From the NCBI RefSeq assembly GCF_024763615.1, contig NC_077222.1:34038001-34102000 (forward strand): a DNA stretch of 64,000 nt, read 5' to 3'. A program made the translations under genes and the position numbers. This stretch comes from Phlebotomus papatasi. Lineage: Eukaryota; Arthropoda; Insecta; Diptera; Psychodidae. Under the pieces are notes generated by a model. It saw nothing but the letters and a program-made list of their open reading frames with translations, was not told the origin of the DNA and made no database searches. Positions 32,616 through 43,384 of the stretch are shown piece by piece. The stretch's first letter is position 1. Each line of letters starts with the position of its first letter.

Positions 32616-32922
32616 ATAAAATTCAAATACGCTTTTTCCCCTTCGTCCATTTTCGTCAAAACATGTTGCGACTTGTACAATGCATTTTGTTAATGAAAAA
32701 CTGCATTTTATTGAGAAAATACAGAGAATGTTTTTATGAATCTAATTGTACTTCATTTTGTTGTAGTGTAGGTATTTTTAGGATGATAAAAATGATTTTT
32801 TTTTAATTTTCCAGCTTTAAAATCAAATCATGAAATTCTGATTTGAAAAAGGGAACTCCTTTTGAGGGGAATTCAATTTCCTGTATGAATTCCAGAAAAG
32901 GAAAATGTTTAGGGTGGCGTGC

Positions 32923-33791
32923 TTACCACTGGCGCGGAGAGAGGGTAATAGCATTTGCAGCCATACCCTGGATGTAGTTCACAAGCCTCTGCTCCATTTT
33001 CTGCTTGATCGCGAACAAATCCTGGTGGTTTTGCTGAGCACGCTGCTCAACATGCTGGAATTCAAGACATATTACTTATACGAAAGTTTTAGGGAGTCTG
33101 ATTGGCTTACGTTTAGATTATTTGGTTGAGTCTGCGTGACTTCCATCGGTTCCATTGCTGTACTTTGTCCCTGAGTGTCTTGAGTTGACGACTTCTTCTC
33201 CTTCATCCAGTTCCAGCCTGGTCCATTCCACAGCACCAAGATCCTTTCTTCGACGTCTGAGAGGGTGTACAAGGGCGTAAGATTCTGAGCCTGACGAACC
33301 TTGATCATGGATTTTTTCTGTCTTGCCGCTCTGTTCATCCCGTACCAAACCTGGGATTAAATGATTTTAGAGAATTTTCATTAATTTTTTATCCCTCTCT
33401 TACCCTCCTCCAGTCACTGCCCACTCTTGGGATGTCCAAAGGTGTCAGGGATTCATCCATCTGATTGAGAATTCTTGAGAAATGTTCCCAGTAATAGGTT
33501 GATCCCCAAGATCGTCGGCTTCCAAGCACTTTGTTTGGATTGGAATTAACCAGTGTCTCCAGGAGAGACACCAGCTTCTCCTTCTGGGCACTTGTGACCT
33601 TCTTGAAAGCCTAAATAATAAATATTTTAAAAAATAATATTCAGAAGAAAAAAAATTGTATACAAACCTTCTTTGATGATGGAGGTGGAATCCAGTTTTG
33701 CGTCACTGCTCAATAAAAATCAAAAATCGTGATTAATTCTCTATCTTAGTGTTCTTCTTCAACCGTAATACTTACACGTGAGATCCATCAT
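32923..33791 (-). CDS. Myb/SANT-like regulatory protein B (exons 33776-33791, 33668-33705, 33404-33610, 33111-33350, 32923-33054)
   Basis: Five exons join in frame to 210 residues. Exon 1 is 16 bases (MMDLT, phase 1). Exon 2 is 38 bases and ends PPPSSKK, phase 0, the same layout as gene A. Exons 3 and 4 hold the Myb/SANT-like domain (VTSAQKEKLVSLLETLV, WGSTYYWEHFSRILNQ, DWRRVWYGMNRAAR), then a second Trp-rich stretch (WNGPGWNWMKEKK) and a Gln/Thr-rich linker. Exon 5 ends in a Gln-rich helix (HVEQRAQQNHQDLF) and SPRQW before TAA. The role is inferred to be a nuclear DNA-binding regulator. Its first exon lies just outside the duplicated block at 33812-37055, so the block includes its 5' flank. 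All splice junctions keep the frame, which supports a live gene. Confidence 0.75.
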
Positions 33792-35145
33792 GATGTTTTA
33801 TGCAAATTTTCAATCGAAAACACTTCGCGAAGCTACGAGTGGATGAAAATAAATGCAAGAGAAGCGCGTTTTTTCCACCATAAAAATCCTTGCACAGAGT
33901 AGTTTTTGAATATTCCGCTAGGGGCGTTGTGGGAAATTTGCAGATTTTGCGCCAAAACCCTAACCTAACAATATGAAATTTTTGGGAAAAATGGAGGGAA
34001 AATTGATTTTCTTTCCCAAGAGAGATTGTTATTTACCGGAGAATGTTTTCTAAACCCATATTTAGGTGCAGAATGAGAAACAACAGCGAAATACCGCTAT
34101 GAAATTCGTCCGGACACTGCGAGAAACGGATATGCCCTCTGCCCCTTCTGCGCCTTCTGCAGTAGAGGGATCTGCGCACGGTGTAATCTTACGCGTTGCG
34201 CGTAAGAGAAAGGTAGAGTTTGCGTGCAAAAGCCCCCAAAAATTTTTTCGCCTTTTTGCGCGCAAGATCTTCAAAACGTCTCATAATTATTGGACATTTT
34301 CAGAGGGGCCGCAAAGTACGAGATCGTCTGTTTATGGGTGTTTTTCGAGAGAAAAATTTAAGGAATGGTTTTCTTAATACTTATTTTACTAATTTGAAGT
34401 TGAAAAATCTTTAATTCATTAAAATACTTTTTTTTTTCTTGGAAAATACACTATATCTTTTCTTCTTAGAAAATAGTGTCTTATGAATTTTCCTTAGCGC
34501 AATCTCAAGCTTCTTTCGCCAGTTTGATAATTCTGTTATTACTGGTTGTAGGAATTTGCCTGCCTCTACTAATCGCATGCTCCGGTCCAGAGTAATTGGA
34601 AGACACTGCTCAGGTAAAAGAAATTTGCAATTTTCGGTGGTAGAAAATTTTAAAATCATTTTTTTAATACAATTTACTCACTGCCAGTGAAATATTTGTC
34701 CAATCTTCGACGGATCATTCTTCAGAACAAGTTATTTTTGCAGAGGCGTCCTCTTTACCTGTGTCACACAAAGTTTTTATTCAATCTTCCCCGTTACCTC
34801 TTGGATCCTATTGGATCATGCTTCGTTCACCAGACACGTTTTTTGGTAAAGTTTCTGATGAAATGGATACAAGCTTTGTCTGAAAGTTGTGCTCTACAAA
34901 GACAAGAAACACCTCCGGGTTGATCTTGACTTTCGTTTGATCCCTGTAGAAATCTTTTCTGTAAAAGAATTTTAACATCAGGAAAAATCTAAAGTTACCT
35001 TTTGATTGTGATTTCTTGACCTCAAAGAATTATTACTTACCAATAAATATAAGATTTATACGATATCACGCTTGTTCACTTACCACGTTTAGATGTTCAC
35101 TCGTTCGCGTTCGCTGCTTAACTATGACTCCTTTTCTCCTTATTC

Positions 35146-35220
35146 TTCTTCTTCTTCCTTTATAATTTAGTCTCTCACTCTCATACTCTCTCTACTCTCT
35201 CTCTCTCTCTACTCTCATAC
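35146..35220. repeat. CT-rich simple repeat
   Basis: Pyrimidine-rich tract with TTCTTCTTC and repeated CTCTCTCTACTC. Confidence 0.8.
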
Positions 35221-35576
35221 ATTACACTACCTCTTACATAAACGCACCTTTTTTGCACATTCCTTTGGCCATCGTGTCATTAGAATCAACGTTTTCACTA
35301 AAAATATTAAATTTTCCACTTTTTTTCTTATTTCTTTCTTCCGGCCTTCTGCTTTTGAAAAAGGAAAATAACGCGGAAACTAAATGACACCCAAAGCTTG
35401 CATGGTAGTCTCGTTCAAATAAAATCACCTTATAATAGAACTTAATCTTGCATACCAAATTCTTATAATTCAAAATTTGACATCTTATCTTATTAATACG
35501 AAAATAAAGTTGCATCGCTCTGTTAATTCGCATAATTTTTTATTCATCTCAATATGAAAAAGAGTAATAGATAAAT

Positions 35577-36449
35577 CGTCAGTTAAATCAGCATTTGTCG
35601 TAACTTCCTTTTAACAACTTTTGAAGAGACGAAATTTTCAGTTCAGCATTATTTTTCTTAAAAATGAGCCCCGAATGCGATACTCTTGAGTCAAAATAAT
35701 AAAAGTGGCACTAATAAACTATAAGTTAACTCGGAAAAATCTTTATAAAATGATTTAAAAGCTCAGATATTGAGATATATGTTAGAAGAAACACAATAAG
35801 ATTTTATCGTAACTTCCATCGTTTATAAAGCCGTAACTTCCAATGTATGGAAATCTTGGAAGTTTACAATTTTCAAAAATGCATTATATCAATTTCAATG
35901 ACTCTAGTGATAATAAGCAACTTTATTTGACTAAATTAATCAATTAAATCTTATCCCTAAAAGCTTTTTTTCGTAAATTGTATTGAATAAATTTTGCGCG
36001 CCGCATTGCTTGTTTTGTTTTGAATTAATGACAGATGGGCAGGGTTTTTTTCTTACTTTTTTCTCACAAATATTGAATTAAAATGATTTAATGTTGCATT
36101 ATTCGCACTGTCTTTGGATATTTGGAAGAGTTTGTGAATGTTTTAATGAGAATGCAAATTACAAGCCACGCAAACGGGCAAAAGAAGTTACGACAAATGC
36201 TGATTACTGAAAATTTTGTATGAAAATTTGTCGTAACTTCCCCAAATATGGAAGTTACGACAAATTCTGATAAATTTTTATTAATTAAGGGGACTTACGA
36301 TAATTTTTGTTTAAAATAATTTTTAATGGGCTTATAAAAGTTTCTTTTTCTCAAGTACGTTTAATAAACAAAATTACGCTGATTCTAAATATGTATATAT
36401 CCCAAAATCGCAAAAAAGAAGTTACGGCAAATGCTGATTTAACTGACGA
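35577..36449. mobile_element. 0.87-kb TIR element with GTAACTTC subrepeats
   Basis: Left end TCGTCAGTTAAATCAGCATT continues TTGTCGTAACTTCC; the right end is the inverse, with one change (TACGGC). Inside, GTAACTTCC or its inverse occurs at least six more times. It is nested in the 2.4-kb insertion. Confidence 0.75.
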
Positions 36450-36574
36450 AATGCTGCGTGCATGAACATTTTTGCTGCTGCGCGTATTCTGCGCGCATAA
36501 AATATTCTTTGCGCGCTGCGTCGTAAAAAACAGCTGCGCGCACTCCGTACGCAGATCCCTACTCTGCAGTTCCC

Positions 36575-37055
36575 AGTAAAAGGGCACCCTCTTTGCGAGG
36601 GATGATGTACAAATTGCATGGGAAGCCCTATGTGAAAACTGCCAATGATTCCCAGAAATTTCGATAATATTTTCAGCCTACCTGTGTCATTGCTGCCTTC
36701 CAATCGATACGGTGTCCAGGACTCTTGACTCCTCCTCCAGGTGTTCTCTTAATTCAATTCTGCGTTGATAAGTCTCTCGAGGTGTCCCAAATATTCTGAT
36801 TTTTGACAATTGTAATCTTTTTCAGCCTAATTCTGTCCGTGAGTATACGGAGCATACTCTTCCAGAATCCATCGACATTCCCCCTCATCATGACCATGGA
36901 TCACCATTGGGGACTACAGGAGGAACTCTGACAGGAAGGATTATGAGGACTGGCAGCAGCAACAGCAACTACGAGAGTGTTTGTCCACTCAATGCCTCAA
37001 CGACTTCCAGCAACAATTCCCAGCCCCTGAATTCCCCTCCCCTCAATCTTCCCTG
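36575..37055 (+). pseudogene. Hr51-like exon fragment (duplicate)
   Basis: Intron end plus the first about 230 bases of the Hr51-like terminal exon. The acceptor TTTTTCAG is kept, but small indels near the exon start and a deletion where the source reads CCAACAGTATTGCAGCC break the frame. The copy stops at CCCTCCCCTCAAT, before the ligand-binding domain. It cannot encode a receptor. Confidence 0.88.
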
Positions 37056-38926
37056 AAATTCTCGATTTCTTCTCAAATAAAATAGATAGATAGATTGCAA
37101 ATAGAGTTAATTGAGTCAGCGGGTGATCAGACACCTAGCCTAGGCTCTTTTGAGCCCCTTAGTCTACCCATCCAACTAAACTCAAAAAAAAAAAGTTAAA
37201 AAAAAACCAATAATAATTTAAAAGGAAAAGATCTCCAAACTTTACTTCTCTGAGATCTTCCTTAATACTACCATTTATAAAATATTGTCTTTAACACTTG
37301 GAAGGACCCTAGTGGCAGCCGCTGCCAATTTAGTTTTCAATTTTATTTTTTATATTGAAGAATATATCGTTTCGCCTGGAGGCCCGATTGAATGCGTGCA
37401 GAATTTATCTTACCATTTTTTCGTTATAAAATTTTTTAATAAAAATTAAATATTAATGAAATTTAATGCAAAAACAAAGAACTGCACTCGGAAGGACCTA
37501 GTGGCAGTTGCTGCCATATGCATTTTATATGGGAGTTTGCCGTTCTACAGATGTAATTTTCTTGATTGTTAGTGTATAAAAGCCTTAAAAGAACAAATTG
37601 AAAGTATTTTTGCAAATGATTGAGAAGAATTATGGGGGAAAGTGATATGCCATTGAATGCGTCAGTTTTTGAATGCCTCAATTTTTCTCTTATTTCCCAA
37701 AGCTAAAAATCCATTTTGTTAAGCGAAGTTAATAGAAAACAGTTAATAGTATTAACTATTGTTCATAAAGTAGAATTTTTGCTTTGAAAAATAAGAGAAA
37801 AAAATTAAACATTCAAAGGCTGCCGCATTCAAAGGCAGACCACTTTCCCTTACTCCATGATTCTGATAAAGATGAAAACATCGAATGGTTAAAAATCTTT
37901 AGATACAGTACCCAAGGAGGTGAAATTTCTGATTCAGGGGCCGTATCCTCCAGATGTGAGAGTTTGATTTTGTGGGAAAAGCCAACTCTCCGTGTGGAAC
38001 TCGCCTATTTGGTATCCACGAAATTTTCGATTGGAAATTTTCTCATGAAAAACCGGAGAGAATTCTCGAGTGGTATTCCCGGTGAGAGTTTGATTAATTT
38101 TCATAGAAAATAAGCAAATAAATTAAAATATCGCGTTCTTTAAAGTTTTAAATGGTTTTTAAATGATTATTTCAAATAATGAATACAATTTCCATATATT
38201 TATAATAAATTTCAATTAAGTTTTTTTCTTAATAAACTGGGTAGGCATTTCGAACTTTTTTTTATTATCTGTTTTTTTTTTTGTCTAATTTTTTGAGTTT
38301 GATATCAATCATTTTCCAAATTGTTTATTATTTTAGTTTTATTTTGTTTCAGCTCTCGTGAATAAGAAAACGGTTGTGGCCATTTAATGATTAGATCTTT
38401 GAATAACCTATTTATATTCTTAATAAATACGAAATTGAACAGATTTTTAGCAGTTTACTTAGCCGTGAACTCTTTAAAACTCTTAATTTTTGTTTTAAGT
38501 AAAACCGGAGAAAAAAGATCGCATAATTTATAAGGAGTTTATCAGGAAAAAGGTCTTTTTTAATAAGTTGAAATTGTTAGATCTCAAGAGTCAACAAAAC
38601 ATATTATTTTAAACAAATGTTTTTTTTTTATTTTTTATATGTACGTGTTCCTCCTTAAATTAGGAAAAAATATATTGAGTGAGATTCTTGAAATTTACAT
38701 CTATATTATCCTTTTTTATTCGACATACAATCTAAGAAAAATTGTTACTTCACTATTGAAAAACTAATTACAATATTTGAAACTCTTCTTTAGGTTAATA
38801 AAGTTTTTATTCGAGAAAATTCCTTCAAATACTCCATGTAAAATAGAAAATACAACGGATAATGTCTAGAATTTTCCGAGCAAAACATATATCAATTTTG
38901 AATTTTACTCTTGAGTGATTGTATGT
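37056..38926. other. Intergenic, small repeats only
   Basis: Contains two copies of a GGAAGGACC...TGGCAGC-GCTGCCA motif (about 37303-37330 and 37488-37516). An open frame at 37784-38113 gives no recognisable protein and is not called. Confidence 0.5.
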
Positions 38927-39057
38927 CCCAGCGAGCACCAAATGCTAAGCTTTTTCAAATCAGCTGAAAACATATATTTTTTCAGCTGAGCTCTGCTGAC
39001 CTCGAAGTTACACTAGCGATCTAAAAAAAAGGGACAGATAATCCTAACCGGCTTATG

Positions 39058-40868
39058 TAGGTGAGATTCTTAACGTGAGCTAACTCGGAGTGCATGCAAA
39101 TTCGATTTAGAGCTGAAGTTGGGAGACGCCATTCAGTTATCTTGAATAAAATTCGTGAAATTATACAAATTTTGTATTTAAACCAAAATATCAAGGATTT
39201 GGATGAACTGACAGAAAAGTGATATATGGGTGAAATGTAGACCAGAATGTTCTCTATAATTTTCCATAGAACATGATCTCATCGATTACTCAGAAGCCAA
39301 GATAAGCGAGGTTTTTTGTTTCTTAACTCGTTTTTTCATCCAGAGTGCCCCAAGTAGTCATTTGTTGAACTTCAACTATATCAAAGAATTGTTGTATTTT
39401 GTGGGACTTTCCATTTAAACCCCTATTTTAAGTGTCTTGGTGGAGTAGAGGCAGTCAAATTGGCATCTGAGTGATTTCAAAGCGTTATTATGGGAAAAAT
39501 CAATTTTTTCACACTTAAACGGCAAAATCGGAGTGATAGCGTAGTCTGAGTGGAAAATGATGTATGGACGAAATGTAGAGACAAATGTGCTCTACAATTA
39601 TGTCGAAGTAATCATCAAAATCGGTTCAGCGACAGTCGAGATAATTGAGGTTATGTGATATTGAAATTGGTTTTTTCGACTGTGGCGCCCCTGGTGTTGG
39701 TCCCACGAAGTTCAAATATTCTAGAAAGTTGTAGTATTTGGTGAGATCTTTCGTTTAAGCCCTCATTCATCAAAATCGGTCACATAGAACCGGAGATATG
39801 ATTTTTTGAATTTTGTGAACTTTGACCCCTCATATCTCCGGTTCTATTGAAACCACAGCGCACATACGCACCATTTTGGAAACGTCCTAGACTGGACTAC
39901 AACATACTAAAATTTCATTAACTTGCACAATGCCGTTTTTGAGAAAAGTGACTTTGAATTTCGATGAATTTTGACGCTATCACAGCGCCACCTGTGGTGA
40001 CTTTTTGAACTTCCATCTGAAAGTGCTCATCGAGACGAAACCAAAAAGGTAAAATTTAGGTCGCTATGTTAATTAGAACCGGAGATAGAGGCCGGTCAAT
40101 GTTCGAACTTTGACCCCTTATAGCTCGGGTCAGGGGTTATGGATCGACTTAAGGTTTTTTTTTGTTTGATAGGTATAATCAACGGCTACAACATACTAAA
40201 ATTTCAGCCCGATTGCATAAGGAATTTTTGAGTTATTTAACTTTTAAGATTTAAAAATTTTCTTTTTAAAAAAAGCGCCCCTAGCGGTGGTTTTATGAAC
40301 TTGCGATGTTAGAAGGAAAAGTGGCATTTCACGAGAGCTTTCCAAAAAGCCCTCATTTTTTAAATTCTGACAATTAGAACCGGAGTTATGGCCATTTTAA
40401 GAAAATTTTTTTGGACCCTTATAGCTCGGGTCAGGGGGGTCGAGGGACCTTAAGTTTGGTATTGATGGAAAGCTCTAAGGCCCAGCTATAACATACTAAA
40501 ATTTGAGCCCGCTCGATGCCATAGGGGCGGAGCTATTGAGAAAACAAAAAAAGGGGGGTCTTCAAAATGGCGGAAGGAGGGGTGGGGGGTGGGGGGTCAA
40601 TGCACCATGTTGCAATTTTCATACGATATTTAACCTTTGCCGAAAACCGCAAGTCGATATCTTTTTTAGTTTAGGAGCTATTAAGCTCCAAAGAGCGGCC
40701 GGACGGCCGGCCGGGCCGGCCGGCCGGCCGGCCGGGAACGTAACTTAGCCCCCCATATATTCGTGATCAGGAAGTGGCGAAACACATTTTGGCCAAGTTT
40801 GAGCGCGATCGGAGGACATGAAATTTTGTTAGGATTATAGTAGGTGAGATTGTTAAGAATCTCACCTA
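39058..40868. mobile_element. 1.8-kb element with 17-bp perfect TIRs and tandem modules
   Basis: TAGGTGAGATTCTTAAC at 39058-39074 and its exact inverse at 40852-40868. The interior holds three or more diverged tandem modules. Each runs AGAACCGGAGATA..., TTTGACCCCTTATAGCTCGG, CAACATACTAAAATTT, then GCGCCCCTAGCGGTGG-like. It ends with G-rich DNA and a GGCC tract. No coding sequence is seen. Confidence 0.7.
40696..40736. repeat. GGCC/CCGG tandem tract
   Basis: About 40 bases of CGGCCGGC-type repeats, self-complementary throughout and strikingly GC-rich against the AT-rich surroundings. Confidence 0.9.
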
Positions 40869-41266
40869 ATATGAATCATCAAATTGAATAAATTTTTCAT
40901 TTAAAAAAGAATACGTACAGTATTAAAAAAACGATAATTGTTGGTTTGTTATTTTACCACGATAATAAAAGTAGTTTTTTGCGTAAAAATGCGCTTTAGA
41001 AAATTTATAATCGAAAATTTATAAATAAAAAAGTGCAGCATATACATTATGCATATGCATCGTGCACGGATCATACATTTATTTCACTTGTAATATATAA
41101 AACATTTTATAACATAAAAAATATATATTTTCCGCATTTGCCGCAACAAACAAAAACGCTTTTATGTAAATTTTTCAACTTAAATTGTGATAAAACAATT
41201 ATATTTTATTTTGTAGTATCCATAGAATTTTTTTTGTAGTATTTTTAAAAGACATTATTGAACTCA

Positions 41267-41520
41267 TTAACTCTTTCCGGACGCAGCATATACTGTAAGC
41301 CAATTTCACTTTTTTTTTAAATCAAAAATATCTTTGCTCAGAAATTAATTGAGGTTCTACAAAAAAATATTTTACATTTAGACATCCTTATAGTTTGTAA
41401 TCATGTTATAAGAATAGGATTTTTATCAGTTCTGAATAATTTAAAAAAAACATTGTTTTCCACACAGTATTCATATGCTGCTTTGTGTACTCAGAGTCCC
41501 AAAAGAGGCGAAAGAGTTAA
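41267..41520. mobile_element. TTAA MITE, copy 1 (piggyBac-type target)
   Basis: TTAA followed by CTCTTTCCGG and ending CGAAAGAG before TTAA. The interior is the inverse of 53332-53580 with moderate divergence. Confidence 0.8.
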
Positions 41521-42240
41521 GTGGGGGAGTTACAACTTTTAAATGGATTTTTTTTAAATGCATCTGCAACTTTATTTACCATAAAAAAGTTAAAAAAGTA
41601 GAAAAATCCTGTTTCAAAATCAATTACAATAGTTGTGACCGACTGTGAGCATAATACATCGATGGCTGTTCCAGGAAAGATGCCAATATTTAATTGCGAA
41701 AATTGAGGAAAATATGCTTTTTGCAAAAGAAAAAACATATTTTTCATAAATAATGAATAATTTTATAACCCCCGACTGAATATTTCCACAGAAACAAATA
41801 ATTTTTTTTCTCGGGAAAATAATGACGCAATTCACTAAAAAATGCAACATTTTTGGTCGGGAGTATGTTTAATACACCTATTAGACCATTCTCTATAGAC
41901 AGCATACGGCAGCACAATTCCTATAATAATATAAGTAATAAAAATCGTGATTATAATATCCCCCAAGTTGATAAATAATTACAGGGGAAATTTCAAGTCC
42001 ATTTTGACATTTTGAGAGAAAAAGAAAAAAAATGAAAGAGAAAATTTGCTGCTAAATGCTTCCTGGCGCCATCTACCGGCAGTATTTAGTTCTGCCATCA
42101 TCCACTGCGAGCGCTAAACAGTGCCATTTTTATGTATTTGCTTAGCACTTTTTGTTCGAGAGCTGCTGATTGGCCAGCAGACCGATTCAGGAAAAAAATG
42201 CTGAAAATCCTATTTTATTCTGCTAACTGTGCTCGCTGGG

Positions 42241-43047
42241 GTATATCAGTATCTTGTAAATTTCAAATTTTCAACGATCTTTCTATTTTTCTCAAATTGA
42301 CTATAGTTCTTATATATGTTCTTAAAGAGATAAAACCGAATTCTGAAATAATTCTGTAATAATCGAAAAATCAAAAAATCCTCAAACTATCATTAAAATA
42401 GCGGAAGTTCGAAATGATTATCAAACATTGCGAAACTATCATAAATATTTTTCGAGGTTCTCGTTACAAAAATATTCGTCAAATCCGAAAACAATACCTA
42501 ATTAACCACTAATATGCCTTGTCGCTTGAAAATTGGTTTGAAAAATCATCAAAAAAATACAAGAAATTGAGAAAATATTGAAGATAATCCTTGTCAAATT
42601 ACTTAAAAAAGAAAAATTAAATGGTTTTTTGTTAGAAAAATCTCTGAAAACTCACTTTAGCATTATTTGACAATTTTCAGAAAATTTATACAAAACCACA
42701 AGAAAATGAGAAAAACTTTATACGAATAAATACGTATTTATAATTGAATTCATGCAAATGCAAAGGGTTCTTTTTTTACTGTAGTAAAATATTAAAAAGA
42801 GAAATTTGGCATGAAATGCCATTGCATTCACTAAAGTGTTAAGAGGAGTCGCGATGAATAAATCAAAGCTTATAACAATGTTATTTAATTGTTTATTCAT
42901 TCATTTAATTTATAATTACTTCAGTATTCAGTTTTTTTTGTGACCAAAAATAACGCGCGGAATGTCAAAAAACGATTTCCACACGAAAATCTCACCAGCT
43001 TCTCTCCGATATTCGTGGATACGGAGAGAAGGCAGGTGGGAACAATA
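42241..43047. other. Intergenic, no feature seen
   Basis: AT-rich; no exon or bounded repeat found. Confidence 0.45.
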
Positions 43048-43356
43048 CAGTAGACTCTCTCAAATTCGGGCATATAGGACCGAAATGTCAGCCGAATTAG
43101 ACAGAAATTCGGGCGACATGTGCATATAGATATTGAGTTTACACACTGATATATATCGTAAATTGCATGAAAATCCCTCAATAATGCAAAATCACATCAA
43201 AACTAAGACAAACCATACTAAATTTGAGCATATTTGATTCATTTGATAATCATAATCAAACTTGAAAAATGACAACAAACTTTTTTCAAATGTAACCGCT
43301 GCCCGAATTAAAAAGTAGCCCGATCTTAAAAGAGCCGAATTTGCGAGAGTCTACTG
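43048..43356. mobile_element. CAGTAGACTCTC MITE, copy e, inverted, 309 bp
   Basis: Same family as copy a but in the opposite orientation, flanked by TA. Confidence 0.88.
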
Positions 43357-43384
43357 TAGAAGAAAACGTCACGGAGAGAAGCTT

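Larger units (their letters stand above)
34157..36569. mobile_element. 2.4-kb TIR insertion inside the duplicate
   Basis: Ends match inverted: CTGCAGTAGAGGGATCTGCG on the left and CGCAGATCCCTACTCTGCAG on the right, about 28 bp with a few mismatches. CGCGCAGAATACGCGC-like GC-rich subterminal words occur at both ends. The flanks are the two halves of the duplicated block, which fixes the insertion site. The target duplication is not clear. Minus-strand open frames at 34411-34659 and nearby contain no transposase motif I recognise. It carries a nested MITE (35577-36449) and CT-rich DNA. Confidence 0.75.
33812..37055 (+). repeat. Right copy of the dispersed duplication, split by an insertion
   Basis: 33812 to about 34137 matches about 728-1105, and about 36575-37055 matches about 1140-1621. 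The DNA between is absent from the left copy and has its own inverted ends (34157 and 36569). Confidence 0.85.
38927..42240. mobile_element. 3.3-kb block bounded by CCCAGCGAGCAC inverted ends
   Basis: CCCAGCGAGCAC at 38927-38938 and the perfect inverse GTGCTCGCTGGG at 42229-42240. It contains the 1.8-kb element at 39058 and a TTAA MITE at 41267. No transposase is recognised, and flanking GTAT on both sides is not a clean target duplication. A non-autonomous element enlarged by later insertions is my reading. Confidence 0.55.

Noticed and set aside
37784..38113. 109-codon frame
   Set aside because: No recognisable domain, splice context or conservation cue; its length is not surprising for the region.
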